Part shown: positions 1 to 5,089 of the stretch, piece by piece
How the letters are laid out: every line of letters begins with the position of its first letter
Numbering within the stretch: the stretch's first letter is position 1
Source: an uncultured Lactobacillus sp.
GTDB taxonomy: Bacteria; Bacillota; Bacilli; Lactobacillales; Lactobacillaceae
Direction of reading: 5' to 3'
Length of the DNA stretch: 5,089 nt
Assembly: GCA_946409675.1 (NCBI GenBank)
Contig: CAMJXI010000088.1
Span: forward strand, 1 to 5,089
Made by a program: the position numbers and the translations under genes
Notes under the pieces: model-generated
Told to the model about the DNA's origin: nothing
Database searches by the model: none
The model's input: only the letters and a program-made list of their open reading frames with translations

Positions 1-39
1 CGATCTACCCTCTTTCACTACACGACGCTCTTCCGATCT
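1..39. other. Illumina P5/Read 1 adapter remnant (artefact)
   Basis: This stretch matches the 3' part of the Illumina P5/Read 1 TruSeq adapter and ends in the characteristic CTCTTCCGATCT at 28-39. It differs from the standard adapter at positions 1, 9 and 17. It is a library-construction remnant left at the contig edge, so genome sequence starts at about position 40. Anything translated across 1-40 is meaningless, and the ecfT reading frame is truly cut here. Confidence 0.97.
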
Positions 40-40
40 T

Positions 41-634
41 ATCCGGCCAATGATCTGGTTGATTTTGTTTACTAGTGCCTTGCAGGTCTTATTTACTGCT
101 GGCGGCACAACCTACTTCCATTGGTGGATTATCACTATCTCAAGTTTCGGTTTGGTAAACGGGATGTTTATCTTCTTACGTTTCGTGATGATTATCTTGA
201 TTTCAACAGTGTTGACGTTAACGACGCCACCACTCTCAATCGCCGATGCGATGGAATCACTCTTGAAACCTTTGAAGGTCGTGCGTTTTCCGGTGACCCA
301 GATTGCTTTGGTCATGTCGATTGCCTTACGTTTCGTGCCCACTTTGATGGATGAGACCACCAAAATCATGAATGCCCAACGTGCGCGTGGGGTGGACTTT
401 GGGGCAGGTAATATTTTTAAACAAATGAAATCGATTATTCCACTGCTCATTCCATTATTCGTGAACAGTTTGAAGATTGCTTTTGACCTCTCACAAGCCA
501 TGGAATCGCGTGGTTACCAAGGTGGCGAGGGCAGAACGAAGTTTAGAATCTTGCAGTGGCATTGGATTGATATTTCGACCTTTGGTTACTTTGCAGTTTT
601 GACGATTTTATTAGTAATATTTAGGACACATTAA
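41..634 (+). CDS. ecfT: Energy-coupling factor transporter transmembrane protein EcfT (5' truncated)
   Basis: EcfT is the membrane scaffold of group II ECF transporters. It links the ATPases EcfA1/EcfA2 to interchangeable substrate-binding S components that import vitamins and micronutrients. The visible 197 codons hold several hydrophobic helices, the conserved [14 protein letters not shown] segment and the two arginine coupling motifs, Ala-Arg-Gly (residues 112-114 counted from the Met at 50) and Ser-Arg-Gly (153-155), which touch the ATPases. Family members are about 265 residues, so roughly 65-70 N-terminal residues are missing beyond the adapter junction. The ATG at 50 is an internal Met: the frame stays open upstream (Ile-Arg-Pro at 41-49) and the Met has no ribosome site. 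The TAA stop shares its last base with the truA ATG (TAATG), which indicates translational coupling. ecfA1 and ecfA2 would be expected just upstream. Confidence 0.95.
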   Translation: MRPMIWLILFTSALQVLFTAGGTTYFHWWIITISSFGLVNGMFIFLRFVMIILISTVLTLTTPPLSIADAMESLLKPLKVVRFPVTQIALVMSIALRFVPTLMDETTKIMNAQRARGVDFGAGNIFKQMKSIIPLLIPLFVNSLKIAFDLSQAMESRGYQGGEGRTKFRILQWHWIDISTFGYFAVLTILLVIFRTH

Positions 635-1416
635 TGACAAGATATAAATTGACGATGGCTTATGATGGCCATCTTTTTCATGGCTTCCAAAAACAAATTA
701 ATGCGCGTTCGGTGCAGAGTGTCGTCGAAAAGGCTTTGAAGACAATGACTAAGGGCCAAGATGTTGCGGTCCACGGTTCTGGCAGAACAGACGCTGGGGT
801 GCACGGAATCGGTCAGGTGATTCACTTTGATTACCCGGGCAATATTCCCCCGGAACGAATGGTGCGCGCCTTAAATAGCTTAATGCCGCTTGATGCCTTG
901 TTTAAAGATGCGGAGATTGTGGATGAAGATTTTCATGTGCAATACAGTGCGAAGGCGAAGTGGTACCAGTATCGCGTGGATTGTGGTCGCTTCACCGACC
1001 CGTTCAAACGCTTTTACACGGGACACTACCCTTATCCACTAGAGGTAGAGCGTATCCAAGAAGCCTTAAAAGATATTGTTGGAGAACACGATTTTTCGAG
1101 TTTTGCGGCGAGTGGTGGCTCAATCAAGAATAAGGTCCGGACGATTTATTGGGCGAATGTAGTCGAAGATAAAGAGCATAATGAGTTGATTTTCAACTTT
1201 TGTGGCAACGGATTTTTGTACAATATGGTCCGAATTCTGGTCGCGACTAGTCTAGAAATCGGAAATGGCCGCAGACCGGTGGACGATTTTCAAAGGTTGT
1301 TTAAAATTAAAGACCGCAATAAGGCGAGAGGGACTGCACCCGCTAGTGGCTTGTATTTGATGCAAGTTTTCTATGATGAAATCCCGACGAAATTTCCGCT
1401 GAAACTGGATAATTAA
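634..1416 (+). CDS. truA: tRNA pseudouridine(38-40) synthase TruA
   Basis: TruA converts uridine to pseudouridine at positions 38, 39 and 40 in the anticodon arm of many tRNAs. It is cytoplasmic and acts as a homodimer. The 260-residue length is normal for the family. The active-site motif [10 protein letters not shown] spans residues 48-57, with the catalytic aspartate at Asp53. The conserved Tyr111 (KWYQYRV), the GEHDFSSFA block (150-158), the [10 protein letters not shown] block (191-200, ending in a conserved Arg) and the C-terminal APASGLYL segment are all present, so the enzyme looks intact. The start is set by the TAATG overlap with ecfT; no strong Shine-Dalgarno lies upstream, so translation is probably coupled. 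I see no convincing terminator after its TAA, so its transcript may run into the downstream leader. Confidence 0.97.
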   Translation: MTRYKLTMAYDGHLFHGFQKQINARSVQSVVEKALKTMTKGQDVAVHGSGRTDAGVHGIGQVIHFDYPGNIPPERMVRALNSLMPLDALFKDAEIVDEDFHVQYSAKAKWYQYRVDCGRFTDPFKRFYTGHYPYPLEVERIQEALKDIVGEHDFSSFAASGGSIKNKVRTIYWANVVEDKEHNELIFNFCGNGFLYNMVRILVATSLEIGNGRRPVDDFQRLFKIKDRNKARGTAPASGLYLMQVFYDEIPTKFPLKLDN

Positions 1417-1436
1417 AATTAAATGAATAAAAAAGC

Positions 1437-1462
1437 TTGCAATTTTTAAGCGTTCGTATTAA
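1437..1462 (+). promoter_or_regulatory. Weak candidate promoter for the leader-trpXYZ unit
   Basis: TTGCAA (1437-1442) and TATTAA (1457-1462) resemble -35 and -10 boxes, but the 14-base spacer is short. An alternative lies inside the end of truA: TTGTAT (1351-1356) and TATGAT (1372-1377), with a 15-base spacer. Neither is convincing. The leader could also be reached by readthrough from truA. Confidence 0.25.
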
Positions 1463-1499
1463 TCTGTTTTTAACAACAAAACACAAGGAGGAAGTCAAC

Positions 1500-1547
1500 A
1501 TGATTAAGTTATTGTCTACTGTAAATACTTGGCAAAGCCAACAGTAG
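1500..1547 (+). CDS. Candidate regulatory leader peptide, MIKLLSTVNTWQSQQ (15 aa)
   Basis: This short ORF is preceded by AAGGAGG (1485-1491), the best Shine-Dalgarno match in the window, eight bases before the ATG, so translation is very likely. It encodes 15 residues with a single Trp at codon 11 (TGG, 1530-1532) and stops with TAG at 1545-1547. The Trp codon and the stop both fall inside the A:B hairpin (1516-1547), the layout expected if ribosome position decides the RNA fold. A ribosome waiting with the Trp codon in its A site would cover bases to about 1542, masking most of segment B. The peptide itself probably has no function. One Trp in 15 residues can occur by chance, so its placement and the strong ribosome site carry the argument. 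I do not recognise this peptide from a described family. Confidence 0.7.
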   Translation: MIKLLSTVNTWQSQQ

Positions 1548-1612
1548 GCAGGCGCGCTAGATGCGACCTGTCGGAAGACGCAGGTCGTGTCTATGTTGGC
1601 TCTCATTAAAGT

Positions 1613-1662
1613 GCTCACATAGATACCCAAAATTAATTTGGATTTCTATGTGAGCGTTTTTT
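1613..1662 (+). terminator. Intrinsic terminator T1 (attenuator)
   Basis: GCTCACATAGA (1613-1623) pairs perfectly over 11 bases with 1645-1655. The stem continues inward, after mismatches, with CCAAA (1627-1631) against TTTGG (1637-1641). Six T residues follow at 1657-1662. The 5' arm can instead pair with segment C (1591-1600, nine of ten positions including one G-U), which would prevent termination. Confidence 0.9.
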
Positions 1663-1677
1663 ATTTCTTAAGAAAAA

Positions 1678-1709
1678 ACTCTCACAGTCTGCGTGGGAGT
1701 ATTTTTTTT
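1678..1709 (+). terminator. Intrinsic terminator T2
   Basis: ACTCTCAC (1678-1685) pairs with GTGGGAGT (1693-1700) over eight positions, one of them G-U, around a seven-base loop. One A and then eight T residues follow (1702-1709). It lies only about 15 bases after the T-run of T1. Its 5' arm and preceding A-run (1673-1686) can alternatively pair with the 3' arm and T-run of T1 (1649-1662), with one mismatch. Confidence 0.88.
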
Positions 1710-1750
1710 ACAGAAAATAAAAACTATCAAAAATTTTTGGAGGAATAACC

Positions 1751-2770
1751 ATGAGTAAGAATGTGAAGAAGATTATCGGATTTCTTGTTTTGCTAGTCGT
1801 CTTATTAGGGGGCGTGTTCATTTTCCAAAGAACACAAGCAGACACGAAGCCAACTGCTAAGAAAGAAACACCAACAGTTGGGGTCTTGCAATTAATGAGT
1901 CACCCAGCACTTGATTCAATCTACAAGGGAATCAAGCAAGGACTGAAAGACGAAGGCTACACCTTAAACAAAGATGTTAAAATCGATTTCCAAAATGCCC
2001 AAGGAGATCAAAGTAACTTGAAGACAATGTCTGAAAAGTTCGTGAATGAAAAAGTGGCAGCAGCAGTTGGGATTGCAACACCAAGTGCCCAAGCATTAGC
2101 AAATGCTACCAAAGATATTCCCATCGTCTTAGGTGCGATTACTGATCCTAAGGGTGCCGGACTTGTGAAAGACAACAAAAAACCAGGTGGCAACATTACC
2201 GGTGTTTCTGACCAAGCTCCACTAGAAGCACAATTAGAATTAATCCAAAAATTCATGCCTAAGATGAAAACAATTGGGATTATCAGCACATCAAGCGATG
2301 ATTCAGCCCAAGTACAAGCTAAGATGATGACCGAATTAGCAAAGAAAGCTAACTTGACCGTTAAGAACTACACTGTTAGCTCAACCAACGATATCACTCA
2401 GGTAGCTGGTCAAATGGCTAACGAAGTCGATGCAGTCTTTGTCCCAACTGACAATACTATCGCAAGTGCAATGCAAACTTTAGTAGCAGCCACAGATGCT
2501 AAGAAAATCCCAGTCTTCCCTACAGTTGATACAATGGTGAAAGATGGCGGACTTGCAACAATTGGTTTGGATCAATTCAAATTAGGCGTTGAAACTGGTA
2601 AAATGGTTGCAGCAATTCTAAAAGGCGATTCAAAACCAGCAACCACACCAATTCACTTTGAAACTAGTGGTACTCTTTATCTCAACGAAAAAGTAGCTAA
2701 AAAATTAGGAATTACAGTACCGGCAGATGTCTTAAAAGAAGCAGAGAAAAGCGGGGAAATAACTAAATGA
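1751..2770 (+). CDS. trpX: ABC transporter substrate-binding protein, TrpX type (predicted tryptophan)
   Basis: This is the extracellular solute-binding subunit of an ABC importer of the ABC_sub_bind family (PF04392), called TrpX in streptococci and lactococci and predicted to bind tryptophan. It has 339 residues. A positively charged N-terminus is followed by one hydrophobic segment (about residues 6-26), then a charged linker and the two-lobed binding domain starting at TVGVLQLMSHPALDSIYKG. Family landmarks visible include the GIATPSAQALANAT region and the later VPTDNTIASAMQTL segment. There is no cysteine in the protein, so it is not a lipoprotein; the hydrophobic segment probably serves as an uncleaved anchor. 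GGAGG (1739-1743) lies seven bases before the ATG and fixes the start. The TGA stop overlaps the next start (ATGA at 2767-2770). Ligand identity is inferred from family and from the Trp-codon leader; the binding residues cannot be verified here. Confidence 0.88.
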   Translation: MSKNVKKIIGFLVLLVVLLGGVFIFQRTQADTKPTAKKETPTVGVLQLMSHPALDSIYKGIKQGLKDEGYTLNKDVKIDFQNAQGDQSNLKTMSEKFVNEKVAAAVGIATPSAQALANATKDIPIVLGAITDPKGAGLVKDNKKPGGNITGVSDQAPLEAQLELIQKFMPKMKTIGIISTSSDDSAQVQAKMMTELAKKANLTVKNYTVSSTNDITQVAGQMANEVDAVFVPTDNTIASAMQTLVAATDAKKIPVFPTVDTMVKDGGLATIGLDQFKLGVETGKMVAAILKGDSKPATTPIHFETSGTLYLNEKVAKKLGITVPADVLKEAEKSGEITK

Positions 2771-3666
2771 ATTTAGTCGTATCAGCAATCGGGCAAGGAT
2801 TATTATTCGGTATTTTGGGAATTGCATTGTTCTTAACTTTTAGAATTTTGGATTTTCCAGATATGACGGTGGAAGGGACGTTTCCTTTCGGGGCGGCCGT
2901 AGCCGTTAGCGCAATTACGCACGGTATCAACCCGGTTGTAGCGACTTTGTTAGCAACTGGAGCCGGAATGCTCGCAGGACTGGTGACAGGACTGTTGACC
3001 ACGAAAGGTAAGATTCCAGTTTTGTTAGCAGGGATTCTGGTGATGACGTGCCTCTTCTCCATCAACTTGAAGGTGATGGGACGAGCAAATTTGTCACTAC
3101 TGAACTTACCCAATATTTTCAAAAGTAAATTACTCGCAAGCTTACCTCAGTATTTTGATACGGTGGTAGCTGGGATGATCGTCATTATCGTGGTGGTTGT
3201 ACTGCTGATCTTGTTCTTGAATACGAGAATGGGCCAGGCGTTTATCGCAGCGGGCGACAATCCGCAAATGGCGAAGAGTTTAGGAATTAACCCAGACAAC
3301 CAAAAGATTCTGGGACTGGTTATCAGTAACGGATTGGTTGGCTTGGCCGGTGGCTTGATTGCCCAATCAAATGGCTATGCCGATTTGAACATGGGGATTG
3401 GGGTCATCGTAATTGGGTTAGCCGCAATCATCATCGGTGAAGTGGCTTTTGGGGACTTGAGCTTGAGTCAAAGAATCGTGGCGGTGGTCATGGGTTCGAT
3501 TATTTACCGCTTTATCATCTTGATTGTTTTGGCATTAGGAATGGACACGAACGACTTGAAATTAATCTCCGCGATAATTTTGGCGATTGTGATCATGGTA
3601 CCGACTTTTGAGAAGAAATTTAAGTTAAGAAGAACGTTACGAAACGGAGTGGTGAAACATGACTAA
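2767..3666 (+). CDS. trpY: ABC transporter permease, TrpY type
   Basis: This is the membrane-spanning subunit of the importer, in the BPD_transp_2 family (PF02653) shared with branched-chain amino acid and ribose permeases. It has 299 residues, mostly hydrophobic, with about eight likely membrane helices. The cytoplasmic loop AAGDNPQMAKSLGI (161-174) matches the family motif (Ala-x-Gly-x-Asn followed by Gly-Ile) that contacts the ATPase. The ATG lies within the trpX stop (ATGA, four-base overlap). Only a modest GGGGA (2753-2757) precedes it, so translation is probably coupled to trpX. Its end overlaps the ATPase gene by eight bases. The gene looks full length. Transport of tryptophan is inferred from its partner genes. 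Confidence 0.92.
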   Translation: MNLVVSAIGQGLLFGILGIALFLTFRILDFPDMTVEGTFPFGAAVAVSAITHGINPVVATLLATGAGMLAGLVTGLLTTKGKIPVLLAGILVMTCLFSINLKVMGRANLSLLNLPNIFKSKLLASLPQYFDTVVAGMIVIIVVVVLLILFLNTRMGQAFIAAGDNPQMAKSLGINPDNQKILGLVISNGLVGLAGGLIAQSNGYADLNMGIGVIVIGLAAIIIGEVAFGDLSLSQRIVAVVMGSIIYRFIILIVLALGMDTNDLKLISAIILAIVIMVPTFEKKFKLRRTLRNGVVKHD

Positions 3667-4414
3667 ACAACTAGTACTAGAAGATGTGAATGTGAATGTT
3701 GCAGTCGAAGAAGAGATTAAGCCACTCTTGAAGAACATCAACTTAACGATTAATAAGGGCGATTTCGTGACGATAATTGGGACAAACGGGGCTGGTAAGT
3801 CAACGCTGTTCAACTCGATTACGGGTGACCTGAACGTGAGCTCAGGGAGTGTGAAACTTGCTGACAAAGAGATTACGAAATACCATCCTGAAAAAAGAGC
3901 GCGTTACATCAGTCGGGTGTTCCAAGATCCTAAATTAGGGACGGCCCCAAGAATGACGGTAGCAGAAAACTTGGACCTAGCGAGCCACCGTGGTGAACGC
4001 CTCACGCTAGCCTCACGCAACTTAAAAAGCAAAAAGGCTAATTACAAAGAACTCGCCGAAAAAACCGGTAACGGGCTCGAATTAGCGCTAGACAAACCAA
4101 CTGAACAACTTAGTGGTGGTCAACGCCAAGCACTGAGCTTGTTGATGGCAACGATGAAGTTGCCGGACTTGCTTTTGTTAGATGAACACACAGCAGCACT
4201 TGATCCAAAGACGAGTGCAGCAATCATGAAATTAACCAACGATATTATTAACCAAAAAGACTTAACGGCCTTGATGATCACACACCATTTGGAAGATGCG
4301 TTGAAGTACGGCAACAGATTAATTGTGCTGGATCATGGTGAGATTGTGGCGGACTACGCGGCTGAAGAAAAGGCGAAATTAGTGACGACTGACCTCCTGA
4401 AATATTTCGGGTAA
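3659..4414 (+). CDS. trpZ: ABC transporter ATP-binding protein, TrpZ type
   Basis: This is the cytoplasmic ATPase that drives the importer; two copies would bind the permease dimer. It has 251 residues. All nucleotide-binding motifs are present: Walker [10 protein letters not shown] (41-49), Q-loop Gln89 (RVFQDP), signature LSGGQ (151-155), Walker B LLLLDE (171-176) with catalytic Glu176, D-loop ALDP (180-183) and switch histidine His209 (ITHH). The Walker B is followed by His-Thr-Ala-Ala (DEHTAALDP) instead of the commoner Pro-Thr; this variant is, from memory, typical of this subfamily. The gene overlaps trpY by eight bases, with GGAG (3646-3649) nine bases before the ATG. No terminator is visible after its TAA, so operon transcripts could continue into rplM. 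Confidence 0.94.
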   Translation: MTKQLVLEDVNVNVAVEEEIKPLLKNINLTINKGDFVTIIGTNGAGKSTLFNSITGDLNVSSGSVKLADKEITKYHPEKRARYISRVFQDPKLGTAPRMTVAENLDLASHRGERLTLASRNLKSKKANYKELAEKTGNGLELALDKPTEQLSGGQRQALSLLMATMKLPDLLLLDEHTAALDPKTSAAIMKLTNDIINQKDLTALMITHHLEDALKYGNRLIVLDHGEIVADYAAEEKAKLVTTDLLKYFG

Positions 4415-4423
4415 ACCGTGAAA

Positions 4424-4437
4424 CAATGTTGACATTG
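4424..4437. repeat. Short inverted repeat over the rplM -35 box
   Basis: CAATGT and ACATTG are perfect six-base inverted copies around a central TG. The repeat covers the TTGACA box of the rplM promoter. It could be an operator half-site pair, or chance; it is too small to act as a terminator and has no T-run. Confidence 0.3.
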
Positions 4438-4457
4438 GACCCCAGATGTTATAGGAT
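4429..4457 (+). promoter_or_regulatory. Promoter for rplM-rpsI
   Basis: A perfect -35 box TTGACA (4429-4434) is followed after 17 bases by TAGGAT (4452-4457). An overlapping alternative is the extended -10 TGTTATAGG (4447-4455) with a 15-base spacer. Either would start transcription near 4463-4466, just before the L13 leader structure. This gives the ribosomal genes their own promoter, independent of trpXYZ. Confidence 0.65.
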
Positions 4458-4467
4458 ATTAAAGTAT

Positions 4468-4513
4468 TGTTTGTCCACCGATAAGCCCCGGAAACTTATT
4501 GTTATGTCAAACA
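4468..4513 (+). ncRNA. Probable ribosomal protein L13 leader (autoregulatory RNA)
   Basis: The 5' untranslated region of rplM folds into an outer stem, TGTTTG (4468-4473) with CAAACA (4508-4513), and an inner hairpin, CCGATAAG against CTTATTG (4479-4485 with 4495-4501, ending in a G-U and a C-G pair). An asymmetric internal loop lies between the stems. Firmicutes rplM genes commonly carry an L13 leader in this position, through which L13 is thought to repress its own operon. The call rests on position and foldability; I did not match it to the Rfam consensus. The outer stem ends eight bases before the rplM Shine-Dalgarno. Confidence 0.65.
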
Positions 4514-4533
4514 TGAAAACGGAGGAAAGAACA

Positions 4534-4977
4534 TTGCGTACAACCCCATTAGCAAAACCAGGTGAAATTGAACGTAAATGGTATGTTATTGATGCTACAG
4601 GTATTTCATTAGGCCGTGTGTCAACAGCAGCTGCTACAATTTTAAGAGGTAAGAACAAACCTCAATTTACACCAAACGTTGATACAGGTGACTTTGTCAT
4701 TGTGATCAACGCAGATCAACTTGTCTTAACTGGTAAAAAGGCTACAGACAAAATCTATTACCGTCACTCAGATTATCCAGGTGGTATCAAAGCTACAACA
4801 GCTGGTGAAATGTTAGCTAATAGTCCAAAGAAATTGGTTGAAAAGTCAGTTAAAGGGATGCTTCCAAAGAACTCTTTAGGTCACCAACAATTGCTTAAGT
4901 TACATGTGTACTCAGGTGCAGAACATGAAAACGCAGCACAACAACCAGTATTATTAGACATTAACAAATTAATCTAG
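4534..4977 (+). CDS. rplM: 50S ribosomal protein L13
   Basis: L13 is an early-assembling protein of the large ribosomal subunit. From the TTG start the product has 147 residues, the usual length in lactic acid bacteria. Conserved blocks include [14 protein letters not shown] (15-28), [19 protein letters not shown] (37-55), [14 protein letters not shown] (66-79) and the C-terminal [11 protein letters not shown]...VYSGAEH signature (106-131). TTG at 4534 is chosen because GGAGG (4521-4525) lies eight bases upstream and the protein then begins [11 protein letters not shown], like other L13 proteins. The frame is open back to an ATG at 4426, but that would add 36 unrelated residues and run through the promoter and leader. 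Its TAG stop overlaps the Shine-Dalgarno of rpsI. The codon use is that of a highly expressed gene. Confidence 0.97.
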   Translation: MRTTPLAKPGEIERKWYVIDATGISLGRVSTAAATILRGKNKPQFTPNVDTGDFVIVINADQLVLTGKKATDKIYYRHSDYPGGIKATTAGEMLANSPKKLVEKSVKGMLPKNSLGHQQLLKLHVYSGAEHENAAQQPVLLDINKLI

Positions 4978-4991
4978 GAGGACAAATATTC

Positions 4992-5040
4992 ATGGCTCAA
5001 CAAGTTACTTATGCAGCTACCGGCCGTCGCAAGAGCTCAG
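4992..5040 (+). CDS. rpsI: 30S ribosomal protein S9 (3' truncated, first 16 codons)
   Basis: The fragment reads MAQQVTYAATGRRKSS, the typical N-terminus of lactobacillal S9, a small-subunit protein whose C-terminal tail reaches the P-site tRNA. Full S9 is about 130 residues; the rest is lost at the adapter junction. The last genomic base (G at 5040) fits the Val codon expected next. AGGAGG (4976-4981) begins within the rplM stop codon and lies ten bases before the ATG. rplM-rpsI is a widely conserved ribosomal operon. Confidence 0.93.
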
Positions 5041-5089
5041 AGATCGGAAGAGCGTCGTGTAGGGAAAGAGTGTAGATCTCGGTGGTCGC
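5041..5089. other. Illumina P5/Read 1 adapter, reverse complement (artefact)
   Basis: The stretch starts with AGATCGGAAGAGCGTCGTGT and continues exactly as the reverse complement of the Illumina P5/Read 1 adapter through 49 bases. Together with 1-39 it forms a terminal inverted repeat of synthetic origin. It should be trimmed. Confidence 0.98.

Larger units (their letters stand above)
1485..1709 (+). promoter_or_regulatory. Candidate leader-peptide transcription attenuator with tandem terminators
   Basis: This is most of the 334-base gap between truA and trpX. Seven segments pair in two exclusive sets. A is CTACTG (1516-1521) plus TTGGC (1529-1533). B is 1536-1547. C is 1591-1601. D is 1613-1623. 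E is 1645-1655, continued by the T-run to 1662. F is 1673-1686, preceded and begun by an A-run. G is 1693-1700. Set one is A:B, C:D, E:F and disrupts both terminators. Set two is B:C, D:E, F:G and forms both. A separate hairpin (stems 1564-1572 and 1577-1587, GGAA loop, two-base bulge) sits between B and C and could act as a pause site. The complementarity is seen directly. Control by tryptophan supply is inferred from the Trp codon position and the downstream transporter. No T-box signature was seen. Confidence 0.65.

Noticed and set aside
50..52. ATG at 50 as the true ecfT start
   Set aside because: The frame is open up to the adapter junction, there is no ribosome site, and the residues match the interior of EcfT, with the first 65-70 residues missing.
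112..501. Antisense open frame of 129 codons within ecfT
   Set aside because: It is fully contained in a well-supported gene and its residues show no family resemblance.
1428..1451. Terminator for truA (GCTT at 1435-1438 with AAGC at 1448-1451)
   Set aside because: The stem is only four pairs, the T residues lie in the loop, and no T-run follows.
1343..1630. Antisense open frame of 95 codons across the truA end and leader
   Set aside because: It overlaps truA and the structured leader, resembles no known protein, and has low-complexity ends; the open frame is incidental.
1664..1675. Perfect palindrome TTTCTTAAGAAA as a protein-binding operator
   Set aside because: It lies between the two terminators and is largely explained by the T-run of T1 followed by the A-run of T2; there is no separate evidence for a binding protein.
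1417..1750. T-box riboswitch upstream of trpX
   Set aside because: No T-box core sequence or antiterminator bulge pattern was found, although the gene would be a typical T-box target.
2763..3122. Antisense open frame of 119 codons within trpY
   Set aside because: It is a shadow of a strongly supported permease gene and has no ribosome site or recognisable domain.
4405..4423. Terminator after trpZ (CGG at 4408-4410 with CCG at 4416-4418)
   Set aside because: The stem is three strong pairs plus a few weak ones after a bulge, with no T-run.
4426..4533. N-terminal extension of L13 from the ATG at 4426
   Set aside because: It would translate the promoter and leader region, does not resemble L13, and lacks a Shine-Dalgarno; TTG at 4534 has a good one and gives the normal 147 residues.
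1..5089. Terminal inverted repeats of a mobile element
   Set aside because: The repeats at the two ends are sequencing adapter, and no transposase or integrase lies between them.

Overview
The window is a 5001-base piece of Lactobacillales chromosome (positions 40-5040) with Illumina library adapter at both ends (1-39 and 5041-5089). The adapter is synthetic and not part of the organism. The gene content, the strong Gram-positive Shine-Dalgarno sites, the moderate GC and the order ecfT-truA-(...)-rplM-rpsI all suggest a lactic acid bacterium, most likely of the Lactobacillaceae. I cannot name a genus or species from sequence alone. Every gene lies on the + strand.

Layout: (1) The 3' two thirds of ecfT, the membrane scaffold of the ECF vitamin transporters, overlaps by one base with truA, the tRNA pseudouridine synthase (41-1416). 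(2) A 334-base gap (1417-1750) holds a 15-codon leader ORF containing one Trp codon, followed by two tandem intrinsic terminators. The gap can fold in two mutually exclusive ways. (3) Three tightly overlapping genes encode an ABC transporter of the TrpXYZ type: a membrane-anchored substrate-binding protein, a permease and an ATPase (1751-4414). (4) A promoter and a probable ribosomal-protein L13 leader precede rplM (TTG start), which is followed by the first 16 codons of rpsI, cut off by the 3' adapter.

How it fits together: the transporter operon sits between truA and rplM, genes that are usually adjacent in related bacteria. It carries its own leader. Transporters of this type are predicted to import tryptophan and, in several Firmicutes, have a tRNA-sensing T-box upstream. 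I see no T-box here. Instead the sequence supports a leader-peptide attenuator. Segments A to G of the leader can pair as A:B, C:D and E:F (both terminators disrupted) or as B:C, D:E and F:G (both terminators formed). The single Trp codon is placed so that a ribosome stalled on it would cover segment B, which favours readthrough. This chained two-terminator switch is the most interesting item in the window. The pairings are read directly from the sequence; the regulatory behaviour is inference.
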